Below are positions 45,940-53,767 of a stretch of DNA of 64,000 nucleotides, in pieces. Below the pieces are notes generated by a model, which worked only from the letters and a program-made list of their open reading frames with translations, made no database searches and had not been told where the DNA came from. The translations under genes and the position numbers were made by a program. Within the stretch, counting starts at the first letter, position 1; every line of letters starts with the position of its first letter. Source of the DNA: JAUZOB01 sp963692465 (lineage in GTDB: Bacteria > Bacteroidota > Bacteroidia > Bacteroidales > Prolixibacteraceae); assembly GCA_963692465.1 (NCBI GenBank), contig OY829943.1:3472001-3536000 (forward strand), in the 5' to 3' direction.

Positions 45940-47809
45940 CCTTTATTTCCTTTACTTCCTCCATGAAATTATGCAACGTATTTTCAATATTCTTTTTGTA
46001 GTTTTCTTTATCCAGACGGGTCCACTCATATACATTATCAATTTCCGCAGAATAGTACTTTAAAAAGACATTTTTTGTAGCAGGAAGAATATAACGTCCC
46101 TCCTTGTCGAACTCAATAATTTTATCTCTTTTTTCGTCAAAATATCCATTACTTATAGACGTGTTAATATCTCCGCTAAGTAAAGCCAGATTACCAATCT
46201 TATGAATACTTTCATCTTCTGATTCCTTTGTTTTTGCCCAATCAACATATTCTTTGTAATGTTCTTCTAAGGAACTATCGGATAATAAGAAGGACTTGTA
46301 CTTCTCCTCATCTTCTTGTGACAACTGTTTTATTCTCTTATAGTGATTCAAAGTTGATTCTACATCTTTCTTCATTTGCTCAGGATCGGTATTTTGTCTT
46401 TCTTTTTGGGCATGAATATGCTCTAAAGTCCACTTCTCTTTTGAGTATAAATCAAAGCGAAAACGAGTCTCATATTTATGACCAAGCAATCGGGCATTCG
46501 ATGATATATCATTATCGCCGCTTTTTTGTCTCAGAGATAAAATATTGTGGAGTAAAAGAATATTAGAAATTTCTGAACGATTATTATTTTCTGAATAATC
46601 AAGCTTATCTAATTCTTTTTTTAATATTACCTTTTCAATAATTACTGTTTTTACCTTTTTAAGAAAATCATTCTTTGTTGTTTTCTTCCAATCGGACAAT
46701 AAAATATTAATTTCTTTTAACTTGGTAGCGCGGATATAGCCAAGTAAGTGAAACATCTCATCTGTTGAATACCATTCTTCTAATGTATTATAGATCTTCT
46801 TAATTTCGTTCCACAAAGAAGATTCTGGTGAAGTTTTACAGTATTCTTGGACTTTTCTAAAAAGAGAATATTGATCCTCTGCATTACCATCCCTTTGTTT
46901 ACTTTCATCTTTCGTAAGAGACCAAAGCATAAATAAAAGTTCAATGCGATTTATGTAAGATTTTTTTGGATTTAAAAAATACCAAAAATCATCATGTTGA
47001 AGCATTATTTCCATCGCATCCCATTCTCTGGCGATCAACATTTGCTCATCATGATCCTTCTTTGAGATTAGAATATAAGCCTTAATCAGTTCTGCATTGG
47101 TCAATGGAATCTTGCCGGAATTCACATTACGAAATATTTTATTTACATCTCCACTCTTTTTATCTTCTTCATTCCAAGGTTCATACCATAAAACACCAAC
47201 CTGATTAAGCAGCAGTTCCTTGAATTTATCTTTTTCATGTTCATTGTTATCCTCGTTGAACCACTTATCAATTTCACAATAAGCACAGACAAAATGATAA
47301 ATATCCATATTGTCGGAAAAAGAGTTGTTCTTTATAAAAGACTCCCAAGCTTTAACGGAGTTGGTATCTTTATAATCAAGCAAGGTTTGATTATCTTTTC
47401 TTATTTTATTTTCAAGAAATTCATGACTCTCGCTCCTTGTCTCGTATTCGATACAATAATTACATCCACCCAAATACGATAGAATGATATAGATTGTTGT
47501 AATTCTTTGTTGTCCGTCAATCAATTCATAACGGTGTTCTTTTTCTTTTAAAACGACAATAGGCTGAAGGCAATAGACTTTTTTATTGTTTTCGTTTATT
47601 TCTGCTTTAAAATCCCATATATCGTTTAACAGATCACGCACCTGCTGTTTTTCCCATTTATAGCCTCGCTGATAAGGTTTAACTATAAAGGTATCGCCTT
47701 CCAATTCAGCAATCGTTTTTAGCGATTTATTGTTTCTATTATCTCCTTCCGTTGTTGCATGAACCCTTACCTTTTCAGCAACATCTGGATCTGTCATTTC
47801 GTTATTCAT
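45926..47809 (-). CDS. DUF262-DUF1524 (GmrSD-like) protein
   Basis: A 627-residue protein combining DUF262 (VKPYQRGYKWEKQQ at 44-57, IDGQQRITT at 97-105) with a C-terminal DUF1524 HNH nuclease segment (LEHIHAQ at about 461-467, then KIGNLALLSGDIN). This is the domain set of GmrSD-type modification-dependent restriction enzymes, in which DUF262 hydrolyses NTP and HNH cuts DNA. It heads a three-gene operon with a second DUF262 protein and a small partner. Confidence 0.88.
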   Translation of the reverse strand: MNNEMTDPDVAEKVRVHATTEGDNRNNKSLKTIAELEGDTFIVKPYQRGYKWEKQQVRDLLNDIWDFKAEINENNKKVYCLQPIVVLKEKEHRYELIDGQQRITTIYIILSYLGGCNYCIEYETRSESHEFLENKIRKDNQTLLDYKDTNSVKAWESFIKNNSFSDNMDIYHFVCAYCEIDKWFNEDNNEHEKDKFKELLLNQVGVLWYEPWNEEDKKSGDVNKIFRNVNSGKIPLTNAELIKAYILISKKDHDEQMLIAREWDAMEIMLQHDDFWYFLNPKKSYINRIELLFMLWSLTKDESKQRDGNAEDQYSLFRKVQEYCKTSPESSLWNEIKKIYNTLEEWYSTDEMFHLLGYIRATKLKEINILLSDWKKTTKNDFLKKVKTVIIEKVILKKELDKLDYSENNNRSEISNILLLHNILSLRQKSGDNDISSNARLLGHKYETRFRFDLYSKEKWTLEHIHAQKERQNTDPEQMKKDVESTLNHYKRIKQLSQEDEEKYKSFLLSDSSLEEHYKEYVDWAKTKESEDESIHKIGNLALLSGDINTSISNGYFDEKRDKIIEFDKEGRYILPATKNVFLKYYSAEIDNVYEWTRLDKENYKKNIENTLHNFMEEVKEIKDGIK

Positions 47810-47933
47810 AAGTTTGATTTGTAATCCTTTAGTTTATTTGGCTAATCATTGCAGTCAGCTTCTAGTTACCACTACGCGTATTTTTTAACTAATACTGTGT
47901 AAAGCTATATGATAATTGATCAGATTATTTTAC

Positions 47934-48443
47934 TCACGACTGGTTATTGTTCAGATATCTCAGGAAAAGCTCGGCACAGGCCTTTGCATCGCTTAATGCA
48001 TCGTGATGATTTAATGGGATTTTATACGTATTGCATAATGAAGCAAGATTATCCTTGTAAATTCGATAGGTGCAGTGTTTCTCGTATTCTGGGACAGGCA
48101 ATCCATAGTATTCGAGCGTTGTGCTCAATACATGAAAATCAAAGCCAAACCCGTTATGTGCCACTACATGTTGATTTTCGATGAAAGGTTTAATTTTGCC
48201 CCATGCTTCAGCAAAGGTGGGTGAATTTGCTGTGTCTTTAGGGGTTATGCCATGAATACTGATGTTCCTGCTCTGATAATCATTTTTAGGAGGTTGTATC
48301 AAAATACTTATTGCATCGGTTACTTTGTTGTTTTGAATCCGCAACAGTCCAACCTGACAAATACTCCAATGAGGTCCTTGTGCGGTTTCAAAATCAATGG
48401 CTGTAAATGAGTCTATCTTTTCTTTACTTGTATCCGGTTCCAT
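47934..48443 (-). CDS. DEDDh 3'-5' exonuclease domain protein
   Basis: A 169-residue protein consisting essentially of one DnaQ-like exonuclease domain. ExoI motif is AIDFET (D17, E19), ExoII is in VVAHNGFGFDFHVL, and ExoIII is HHDALSDAKA with the catalytic His and Asp. It would degrade single-stranded DNA or RNA from the 3' end. It has its own promoter, whose 40-bp module is shared with the FtsZ-like gene 2 kb upstream, so the two are probably coregulated. Confidence 0.92.
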   Translation of the reverse strand: MEPDTSKEKIDSFTAIDFETAQGPHWSICQVGLLRIQNNKVTDAISILIQPPKNDYQSRNISIHGITPKDTANSPTFAEAWGKIKPFIENQHVVAHNGFGFDFHVLSTTLEYYGLPVPEYEKHCTYRIYKDNLASLCNTYKIPLNHHDALSDAKACAELFLRYLNNNQS

Positions 48444-48462
48444 GTCAGCATTTATTAATTGA

Positions 48463-48502
48463 ATTCAAAAATATAGCACCCCTACGCCAATCCGTGACGC
48501 AG
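48463..48502 (-). promoter_or_regulatory. Shared promoter module, exonuclease copy
   Basis: On the minus strand the module runs from CTGCGTCACGGATTGGCGTA to a -7 box TATTTTTG followed by AAT. It aligns without gaps with 50501-50540, with 30 of 40 bases identical by my count. The ATG follows after 19 bp. The TTG sits only 14 bp from the -7 box, so the conserved upstream half is more likely a regulator site than a -33 element. Confidence 0.75.
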
Positions 48503-48509
48503 TTACAAC

Positions 48510-48833
48510 TCATATTTTATTTAATTTCATAATTGTATTGATGATCGATTTATACCGAAACATTCTATCAGAAAAAGGCATAGATGCTATTTTATTCAAC
48601 GCTTTTTCATATTGTGTCCGTAAAGATTGCTCATAAAAAAACAGGTTATGCCATTTCTCCTGCTCTTTGATTTTCCTATGAAGGATCTCATTTTGAATTT
48701 CAATATCTTGAATTTTTGTCTTGAGCTTTAATATTTCCTGTCGGGCATCGCTGTTCTTTAATTCCTCTATGTCTTTATAAATATTTTGATAGGTTTCTAT
48801 GTCAAGGATTACTTTGTTATTTGATCTGTTCAT
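48510..48833 (-). CDS. Small coiled-coil protein
   Basis: A 107-residue protein, mostly one long coiled coil (about residues 18-62, rich in E, K, I and L, with NSDARQEILKLKTKIQDIEI), then a short basic helical tail (RMFRYKSIINTIMKLNK). No known domain. It starts 10 bp after the WYL gene, so it is in the same transcript. A structural or adaptor role with the FtsZ-like or exonuclease protein is possible, but this is inference. Confidence 0.65.
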   Translation of the reverse strand: MNRSNNKVILDIETYQNIYKDIEELKNSDARQEILKLKTKIQDIEIQNEILHRKIKEQEKWHNLFFYEQSLRTQYEKALNKIASMPFSDRMFRYKSIINTIMKLNKI

Positions 48834-48843
48834 AAGAGAAATT

Positions 48844-49743
48844 TTATTGATGGTAATGTTTTAAGGTATTCTTGTAAATCGACTGCAGTCGGTTAATCAA
48901 CGATTCAGGTTTAATGACTGTCACCCGGTCTCCCAGAGAGAGAATCTCCATGATGAAATCGTAAGTCACGCAAACCTTTAGCTTAATACGGACTTCCTGC
49001 TCGTTCTCAGATACAACCTGTTGCGATTCATGCAAAGGCAGCGACTTGATATACCTTCCCTGTAACGGGTCAAGCGATAGGATAACTGTTTGCGGCTTCA
49101 CATCCGGATCACTAATGATTCCGAAATAATCATGGTAATACTCATTCACATTGAAATCAGCAGGAAACTGGAACTTCTCTTTCGTTATTTCAAGATTACT
49201 AATACGATCCAGTCCGAATGTTTTAAGATGCTGATCTTTCAAATCTTTTGCAAGCACATACCATCGGCTTTTAAATTCTTTCAGGGCATAAGGCTCTACT
49301 TTCCGTTGAGATGCCGATTCGTCCCAGAATTTCAGGTAAATAAAAGAAACCCGTTTTCGATTCTTAATTGCATCAAGCAGATGATTCAGATGTTCGGTCC
49401 CTTGCGGATGTCTTTTTTCAAAATAGATATAGTCAGAAAGACTTTCCGACAGGTTAAATGCATTCAAAATGTCGAAAGCTTCCAGTATACGGCTGCATGC
49501 CTCGGATTGCTCTTCGTCGATATAATATACATTTCGGGAGTGATCAAATTGAATATCAATATCATATATTGACCGAATATCAATAATATCCCGCAAGAAC
49601 GTTCTTTTTGAAATGCCATAATCATATCCTTGTATTTCCGATTCCCGCAAGAGATAATCATTTATTTCATTAAAAGAGACAGAATGTTTTCTTAATGCCT
49701 TAATGATCAAATAGTAACGCGATACAGCTTCCCTTTTTGTCAT
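48844..49743 (-). CDS. WYL-domain transcriptional regulator
   Basis: A 299-residue regulator with an N-terminal winged helix (about 1-65, SKRTFLRDIIDI recognition helix), a WYL domain (about 130-205, with RKRVSFIYLKFW and RWYVLAKD) and a WCX C-terminal dimerisation region. WYL regulators often control defence genes in response to nucleic-acid ligands. It lies between the FtsZ-like and exonuclease genes and is the obvious candidate to bind their shared promoter motif. An inverted repeat lies upstream of its own start. Confidence 0.9.
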   Translation of the reverse strand: MTKREAVSRYYLIIKALRKHSVSFNEINDYLLRESEIQGYDYGISKRTFLRDIIDIRSIYDIDIQFDHSRNVYYIDEEQSEACSRILEAFDILNAFNLSESLSDYIYFEKRHPQGTEHLNHLLDAIKNRKRVSFIYLKFWDESASQRKVEPYALKEFKSRWYVLAKDLKDQHLKTFGLDRISNLEITKEKFQFPADFNVNEYYHDYFGIISDPDVKPQTVILSLDPLQGRYIKSLPLHESQQVVSENEQEVRIKLKVCVTYDFIMEILSLGDRVTVIKPESLINRLQSIYKNTLKHYHQ

Positions 49744-49787
49744 GATATACTGGTTTATATAGAATTGACAGTGTTGACTCTATTTTT

Positions 49788-49811
49788 ATGAGTGTCATTA
49801 ATAACACTCAT
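49788..49811 (-). promoter_or_regulatory. Inverted repeat upstream of the WYL gene
   Basis: ATGAGTGT (49788-49795) and ACACTCAT (49804-49811) form a perfect 8-bp palindrome with an 8-bp spacer, 45 bp before the WYL start codon. It is a likely operator. It is different from the motif shared by the exonuclease and FtsZ-like genes. Confidence 0.6.
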
Positions 49812-49849
49812 AATGAAATACACAACCTTCGTTCAAAATGCATATGAAT

Positions 49850-50479
49850 TTATAAGAATGGGCATTTTTCTTTTAAAATCTCATAAAATAGTTCGTCTCC
49901 TCTTGCAAATGATTTGCGAATATTCATTTCACCCTCTGTTTCCCAAATTGACTGAAGGCTAAAAGTATATACATTCGGTAATGAGTCTATTTGCTGTTTC
50001 TTCTCATTTGCATTATTGTTACGAAGGCGACCTTCGTTTGTAAAAGGCAAACTACAGATGACTAAATAATCTTTATTTTTTGTTCTAAGCAAGTCAATTG
50101 TGTCTTTAATTAATCCGGTTCCAACAGAAGCTCCCAATGCCGTAATGATTATAAAGTAATCATCGGCTTCGAAGACTTGCTTCATCTCATCTGTTAATGC
50201 AATGTTTTCTATATAAGGCATCTCAGAGTCACCGGTACGAGTCTGATAGTTAATAAAAGCCATTTCTTTGGGAACATAGGAGGAATAAAAACCACTAATG
50301 CAAGTCCATCTTGCTTTTACCCCTTGCTTATAGATATGGATTACGGCATTGCTTCCTCCATGCCCCAACCCAATAAAATGCAATTTCTTGCTTTTCTGGT
50401 CCGCTAATTGATTCTTTGGTAAACTCGGTATACATACTTTCGAATTCTCGGCGTTTTCATTGTCCCACTGCTCTCTCAT
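49850..50479 (-). CDS. Truncated FtsZ-like GTPase
   Basis: A 209-residue protein from the ATG at 50479, an FtsZ/tubulin-superfamily GTPase domain only. The T1-like loop is IGLGHGGSNAV (36-46). The tubulin signature appears as ALGASVGTGL (114-123), altered from the usual GGGTGTG. The FtsZ segment PFTNEGRLRNNNA (145-157) is also recognisable. The protein ends before the T7 loop and the C-terminal domain, so it lacks the residues that normally complete GTP hydrolysis in the adjoining subunit. Cell-division FtsZ is much longer. An accessory role, for example poisoning host FtsZ or binding nucleotide as a sensor, is inference. A longer frame from 50665 crosses the promoter and is rejected. Confidence 0.85.
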   Translation of the reverse strand: MREQWDNENAENSKVCIPSLPKNQLADQKSKKLHFIGLGHGGSNAVIHIYKQGVKARWTCISGFYSSYVPKEMAFINYQTRTGDSEMPYIENIALTDEMKQVFEADDYFIIITALGASVGTGLIKDTIDLLRTKNKDYLVICSLPFTNEGRLRNNNANEKKQQIDSLPNVYTFSLQSIWETEGEMNIRKSFARGDELFYEILKEKCPFL

Positions 50480-50500
50480 AACTTTTAGTATTATTGTTTT

Positions 50501-50540
50501 ATTCAAAAGTATGAAGACACAACGCCAAACCGTGACGTAG
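50501..50540 (-). promoter_or_regulatory. Shared promoter module, FtsZ-like gene copy
   Basis: The minus strand reads CTACGTCACGGTTTGGCGTT and further on TACTTTTG-AAT, aligning without gaps to 48463-48502. The ATG of the FtsZ-like gene follows after 21 bp. Confidence 0.75.
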
Positions 50541-50572
50541 GCAGAAAAAATATTGACAAGATTTTTATATCT

Positions 50573-50580
50573 TATCTTTG
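50573..50580 (+). promoter_or_regulatory. -7 promoter box (TATCTTTG) facing right
   Basis: A full TAnnTTTG match, 31 bp before a 44-codon ORF. TTG at 50553 is the only candidate -33 element and is somewhat close (17 bp). It diverges from the FtsZ-like promoter. Confidence 0.5.
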
Positions 50581-50611
50581 TCTTTTTATAGGCTTCCAGA
50601 AAGGTTGACCA

Positions 50612-50746
50612 ATGAAAAATAGAGTTCGACAAGCCCTGAAAGGCCGTATAGACTTCCATGCGCATGGCAATCCCATCGGACGAATCAGTACATCATCGGG
50701 CAGCGTCAAAGGCAGCGCACCTCATCTGCCAGCAAATCCAATGTAA
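50612..50746 (+). CDS. Candidate 44-residue basic small protein
   Basis: A small ORF with a plausible promoter (50573) and a purine stretch before the ATG. The product begins MKNRVRQALKGRIDFHAHGN, is basic, and is rich in G, S and P towards the end. The base composition is more GC-rich than the surroundings. A perfect hairpin GTACCGTAGC/GCTACGGTAC (50770-50794) follows. I know no family; it may be a peptide, or the region may encode an RNA instead. Confidence 0.35.
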   Translation: MKNRVRQALKGRIDFHAHGNPIGRISTSSGSVKGSAPHLPANPM

Positions 50747-50845
50747 GAACTGAAACCAGCGGAACACCGGTACCGTAGCAAAGAGCTACGGTACAAACTT
50801 TGTAGAAGTTTCCAAGTGTAAAATCAGCGCCAGGAGGTAGATCGT

Positions 50846-53104
50846 TTATCTTTTAACAAGGATTACTCTGTCGACCATAAAATAATCCAGGTCCGGATTA
50901 CGTGGATGGCAAAACCAAAAGTAACTACTTTTGGTTACTTTCATTTTTCCTACATAAACATCCTTGTATTCAGTTGGCATTTCATCAAGAGTGAGACTTT
51001 TTTGTCCACCATCTGATGATGGTCCACCTTCCTGATCATAAATGCCACAGCTAAGTGATTTGCCGTTGCCACCAGTTGTTCCACTCCTTTTACCTTTGAC
51101 AGTAATATAAACATCTACGTCTTTAAAGCCCTGTGATGCGGCACCAAGTAAGCTCATTTGAATAGACCAGCCGAATAATTTACCGGGCATTTTGAGCGCT
51201 TTTCCATCTGATGCGTCTGGATCGTCAACTTTAAATACTTCTGAGCCTTCACCTGCAAGAGCTGCTGTAACGTCTTGAAGTTCAATCCAATTTTCATCAG
51301 GAATATTCTTGCAAAATTCGGGAACTTTTTTGGATTTTGGTGTTTTATATATCCCTGTGCCCATAAAGTATCCCAGATCTAAATTTTTACCGTCACCAAG
51401 TCTTTGATTAGAAGTTTCATTAGCCCATTTCAAGTAGTCTTCTGCCCATTGATTTCCATCTATCTTTTTTATAACGCCTGTAGAATATACTTTATTTTTA
51501 AATTCAGCTGGGTTTAGCATGAAAGACATTTCTAAAGATTTTCTTTCTGTAGCTATCCTATTTTTGATAACATCACTCTTGGCTGCTTTTTCTGCTGCAT
51601 TAAATAAGGTAAATAGTTTTACGTAGTCGGCAGGTTTAAAAGTGTTGTTAGACATTTGCAATATATTCAAATTATAATTTTTATATAAAGCTTCATAAGT
51701 GCTATATGTATCAATCATGTATTTGCTAGCTTCTTTGTAATAGGCAGCCATAAATTCTTTCATTAGTGCACTGGTGTTTAGACTAGGGTCCCATAGCATT
51801 TTGGAATCGGTCCATATTCTCATCTCTTGAAAATTTATGTCTTTGTTCCAATAATCACCCTGTAAGAAGGCTCCTACCATATTATTGTCTGCAAAGATTT
51901 TTATATTATCAAGAATCGTTCTTTGATTAGGAAAAGGAATTTGTAATTGTGTAAGATTTAAAGGATAGTCCCAGTGATATAATTTACTGGCCATTTTTTT
52001 CCAGGCAGAAATATTATCTGCAAATTTTTTGTGTTTAGGGCTATTGATGTTCGTATTAACATTATCAAAATCAGAGCACAAACGAATTAGTAAATGTTTG
52101 TTTGGTTTTATGGTTTTGGGCGGATCTACGGTATAAGTGTAGGCCAAAGTTTCTACCGTAATGTTTGGATATACTTTGGTTATTGCATCTGCCACTTCGT
52201 TTACATAGTTAATAAGTAAATCTGTTTGATTTCCATGTTCTTTTACAAAAGCTGTGCAGTTTTTGCAAGTGCAATAGTTTGAATTATCATTTTGGCTAAC
52301 AGATACAACTGTTGTATTTGGGTGTTCTTTAATATTCTTTAAAATGTTTTTTATCATTTCAGCTTGCATTTCTTTGTTTGTTAAGCAAGGCTGTTCTCTT
52401 GATAAAATTGGCTTTTCTCTTTTACCATCTCGTTCTGCAAACCAATCAGGATGGCTGGCAAAATATACGTCTGGATTCATATATAAACTAAACGTATGGC
52501 ACCATCCAAGTAAAGAATTATTACCTCCCCATTCGTCTGGAATATTTGCAAAGTTTCCGTTGACTCTCATTTTTGCCTGAAAATCATTGTTCCTATTGCA
52601 TTCAACGTTATAGTACCAAGGTTCTCTATAAAAAATCTGTGGCGAATAAGAATAATCTCCTACACGTAGTTTTATCTTGGTTTTAGTTGGAATTGTCTCT
52701 TCATCTACTGCATAGAATTTACAATTCAAGTATTTTTCCAGAAATTCATAAACTGCATAAAGAGTTCCTGCATTTCTATCACCAGCTAACACCATAAAGT
52801 TTGGTTTAATACCAATATATAGGCCATCTTTTTTCAATTTGTTAAAATTGAAATCAGAGATTTTCTTAGTTGTCTCCGTGAGACCTATATAGATATTATA
52901 GGCTTGATCTTTTTTGGCATCTGTTATAGCTATATCTTCTTTGGTGATTTTTATCAGATATTTTTGAAGTTCTTTTGCTGCTGTTACCTCAGCTGGTATT
53001 GCGCCACTTGGGCAGACAATATTCACGTTTTTAAAAGTGACATTTTGTGCAAAACAATTTACACTGATAATAATTGCAATAAAGGTTGATAGAATTTTTA
53101 ACAT
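50846..53104 (-). CDS. Secreted DUF4838 protein, probable glycosidase
   Basis: A 752-residue exported protein (signal peptide about 1-19, ending CFAQ). It begins with an alpha-glucuronidase-N-terminal-like domain (AAKELQKYLIKITKED, then YAVYEFLEKYLNCKFYA), followed by the DUF4838 TIM-barrel-like domain with CTCKNCTAFV and RLCSDFD segments, and a C-terminal carbohydrate-binding-like beta domain. Such proteins are found among polysaccharide-degrading enzymes of Bacteroidota, but no activity can be assigned. Its start codon overlaps the stop of a truncated upstream frame. Confidence 0.85.
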   Translation of the reverse strand: MLKILSTFIAIIISVNCFAQNVTFKNVNIVCPSGAIPAEVTAAKELQKYLIKITKEDIAITDAKKDQAYNIYIGLTETTKKISDFNFNKLKKDGLYIGIKPNFMVLAGDRNAGTLYAVYEFLEKYLNCKFYAVDEETIPTKTKIKLRVGDYSYSPQIFYREPWYYNVECNRNNDFQAKMRVNGNFANIPDEWGGNNSLLGWCHTFSLYMNPDVYFASHPDWFAERDGKREKPILSREQPCLTNKEMQAEMIKNILKNIKEHPNTTVVSVSQNDNSNYCTCKNCTAFVKEHGNQTDLLINYVNEVADAITKVYPNITVETLAYTYTVDPPKTIKPNKHLLIRLCSDFDNVNTNINSPKHKKFADNISAWKKMASKLYHWDYPLNLTQLQIPFPNQRTILDNIKIFADNNMVGAFLQGDYWNKDINFQEMRIWTDSKMLWDPSLNTSALMKEFMAAYYKEASKYMIDTYSTYEALYKNYNLNILQMSNNTFKPADYVKLFTLFNAAEKAAKSDVIKNRIATERKSLEMSFMLNPAEFKNKVYSTGVIKKIDGNQWAEDYLKWANETSNQRLGDGKNLDLGYFMGTGIYKTPKSKKVPEFCKNIPDENWIELQDVTAALAGEGSEVFKVDDPDASDGKALKMPGKLFGWSIQMSLLGAASQGFKDVDVYITVKGKRSGTTGGNGKSLSCGIYDQEGGPSSDGGQKSLTLDEMPTEYKDVYVGKMKVTKSSYFWFCHPRNPDLDYFMVDRVILVKR

Positions 53105-53220
53105 GGTTTTTTCCTTTTTATATAAAAATTTTTTACAAAGGATTTTACAGGTTCAGATGGATGACCCCAACCAGCTTCATCTGAGTTTAATATAGGCTTT
53201 AATGTTCCTGCTTTTTCCAT
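53098..53220 (-). pseudogene. 3' fragment of a lost gene before the DUF4838 gene
   Basis: A frame ending in GTLKPILNSDEAGWGHPSEP and VKSFVKNFYIKRKKPC has its stop overlapping the DUF4838 start (ATGTTAA), which is typical of operon partners. The frame stays open upstream to about 53270 but loses protein character. It looks like the C-terminus of a glycan-enzyme gene whose 5' part has been removed. The ATG at 53220 is only nominal. Confidence 0.5.
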
Positions 53221-53319
53221 TTTTTTTAATAAATCACTGCAATAGTACAAAATTAATTCTATTTGGACTCTGTTTCGACATTTGTATAAAAATCAGGAAT
53301 CAGGATACACCAGGAAAGA

Positions 53320-53640
53320 TTAAGCTCTCAGAATAATATTAGCGTCAATGTTCAGCTTCTTATTAATTTCTCTGGCAATCTTCAAGGTTGGTTCACTTTT
53401 CCCTGAAATATAGTCGCTAAGCCGAGAGGGACTAACACCGATCAGTTTAGACAGAGACTTTTGATTAAGCCCCATTTCATACATACGCAGTTTGAGCGCA
53501 TCAGTAAGAGTCGGTTCGCCTATTGCAAAATGTTCTTCGGAGTAATCGGCTATAAGATTTGATAAAAACTCTAATTACATGCTATTAGGATCATCTAAGA
53601 GTATTGGATCATCATCTAAATTGAAGCGCATTATAATTAC
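53320..53640 (-). pseudogene. HigA-like antitoxin gene with an internal stop
   Basis: The frame encodes LEFLSNLIADYSEEHFAIGE followed by a helix-turn-helix (LNQKSLSKLIGVSPSRLSDY) and ends NIDANIILRA. This is the standard Xre/HigA antitoxin layout of Bacteroidota. Upstream in the same frame is MRFNLDDDPILLDDPNSM, followed directly by a TAA stop. The two halves are therefore separated by a nonsense codon, and no toxin gene is adjacent. Upstream limits are approximate. Confidence 0.7.
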
Positions 53641-53767
53641 CGATTGCATAAAAACGCTTCATTTTCTCACATGTGCAAAACAATCTCAAAATAGAGGGGT
53701 TATTTTCTTGATTGTGAATGATTCCTACTTAATTTTACGGAGAGAATAAGAAATAAGCTCCTTTATT

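Noticed and set aside
50480..50665. 62-residue N-terminal extension of the FtsZ-like protein
   Set aside because: The extension spans the promoter module shared with the exonuclease gene, and its translation lacks FtsZ similarity.
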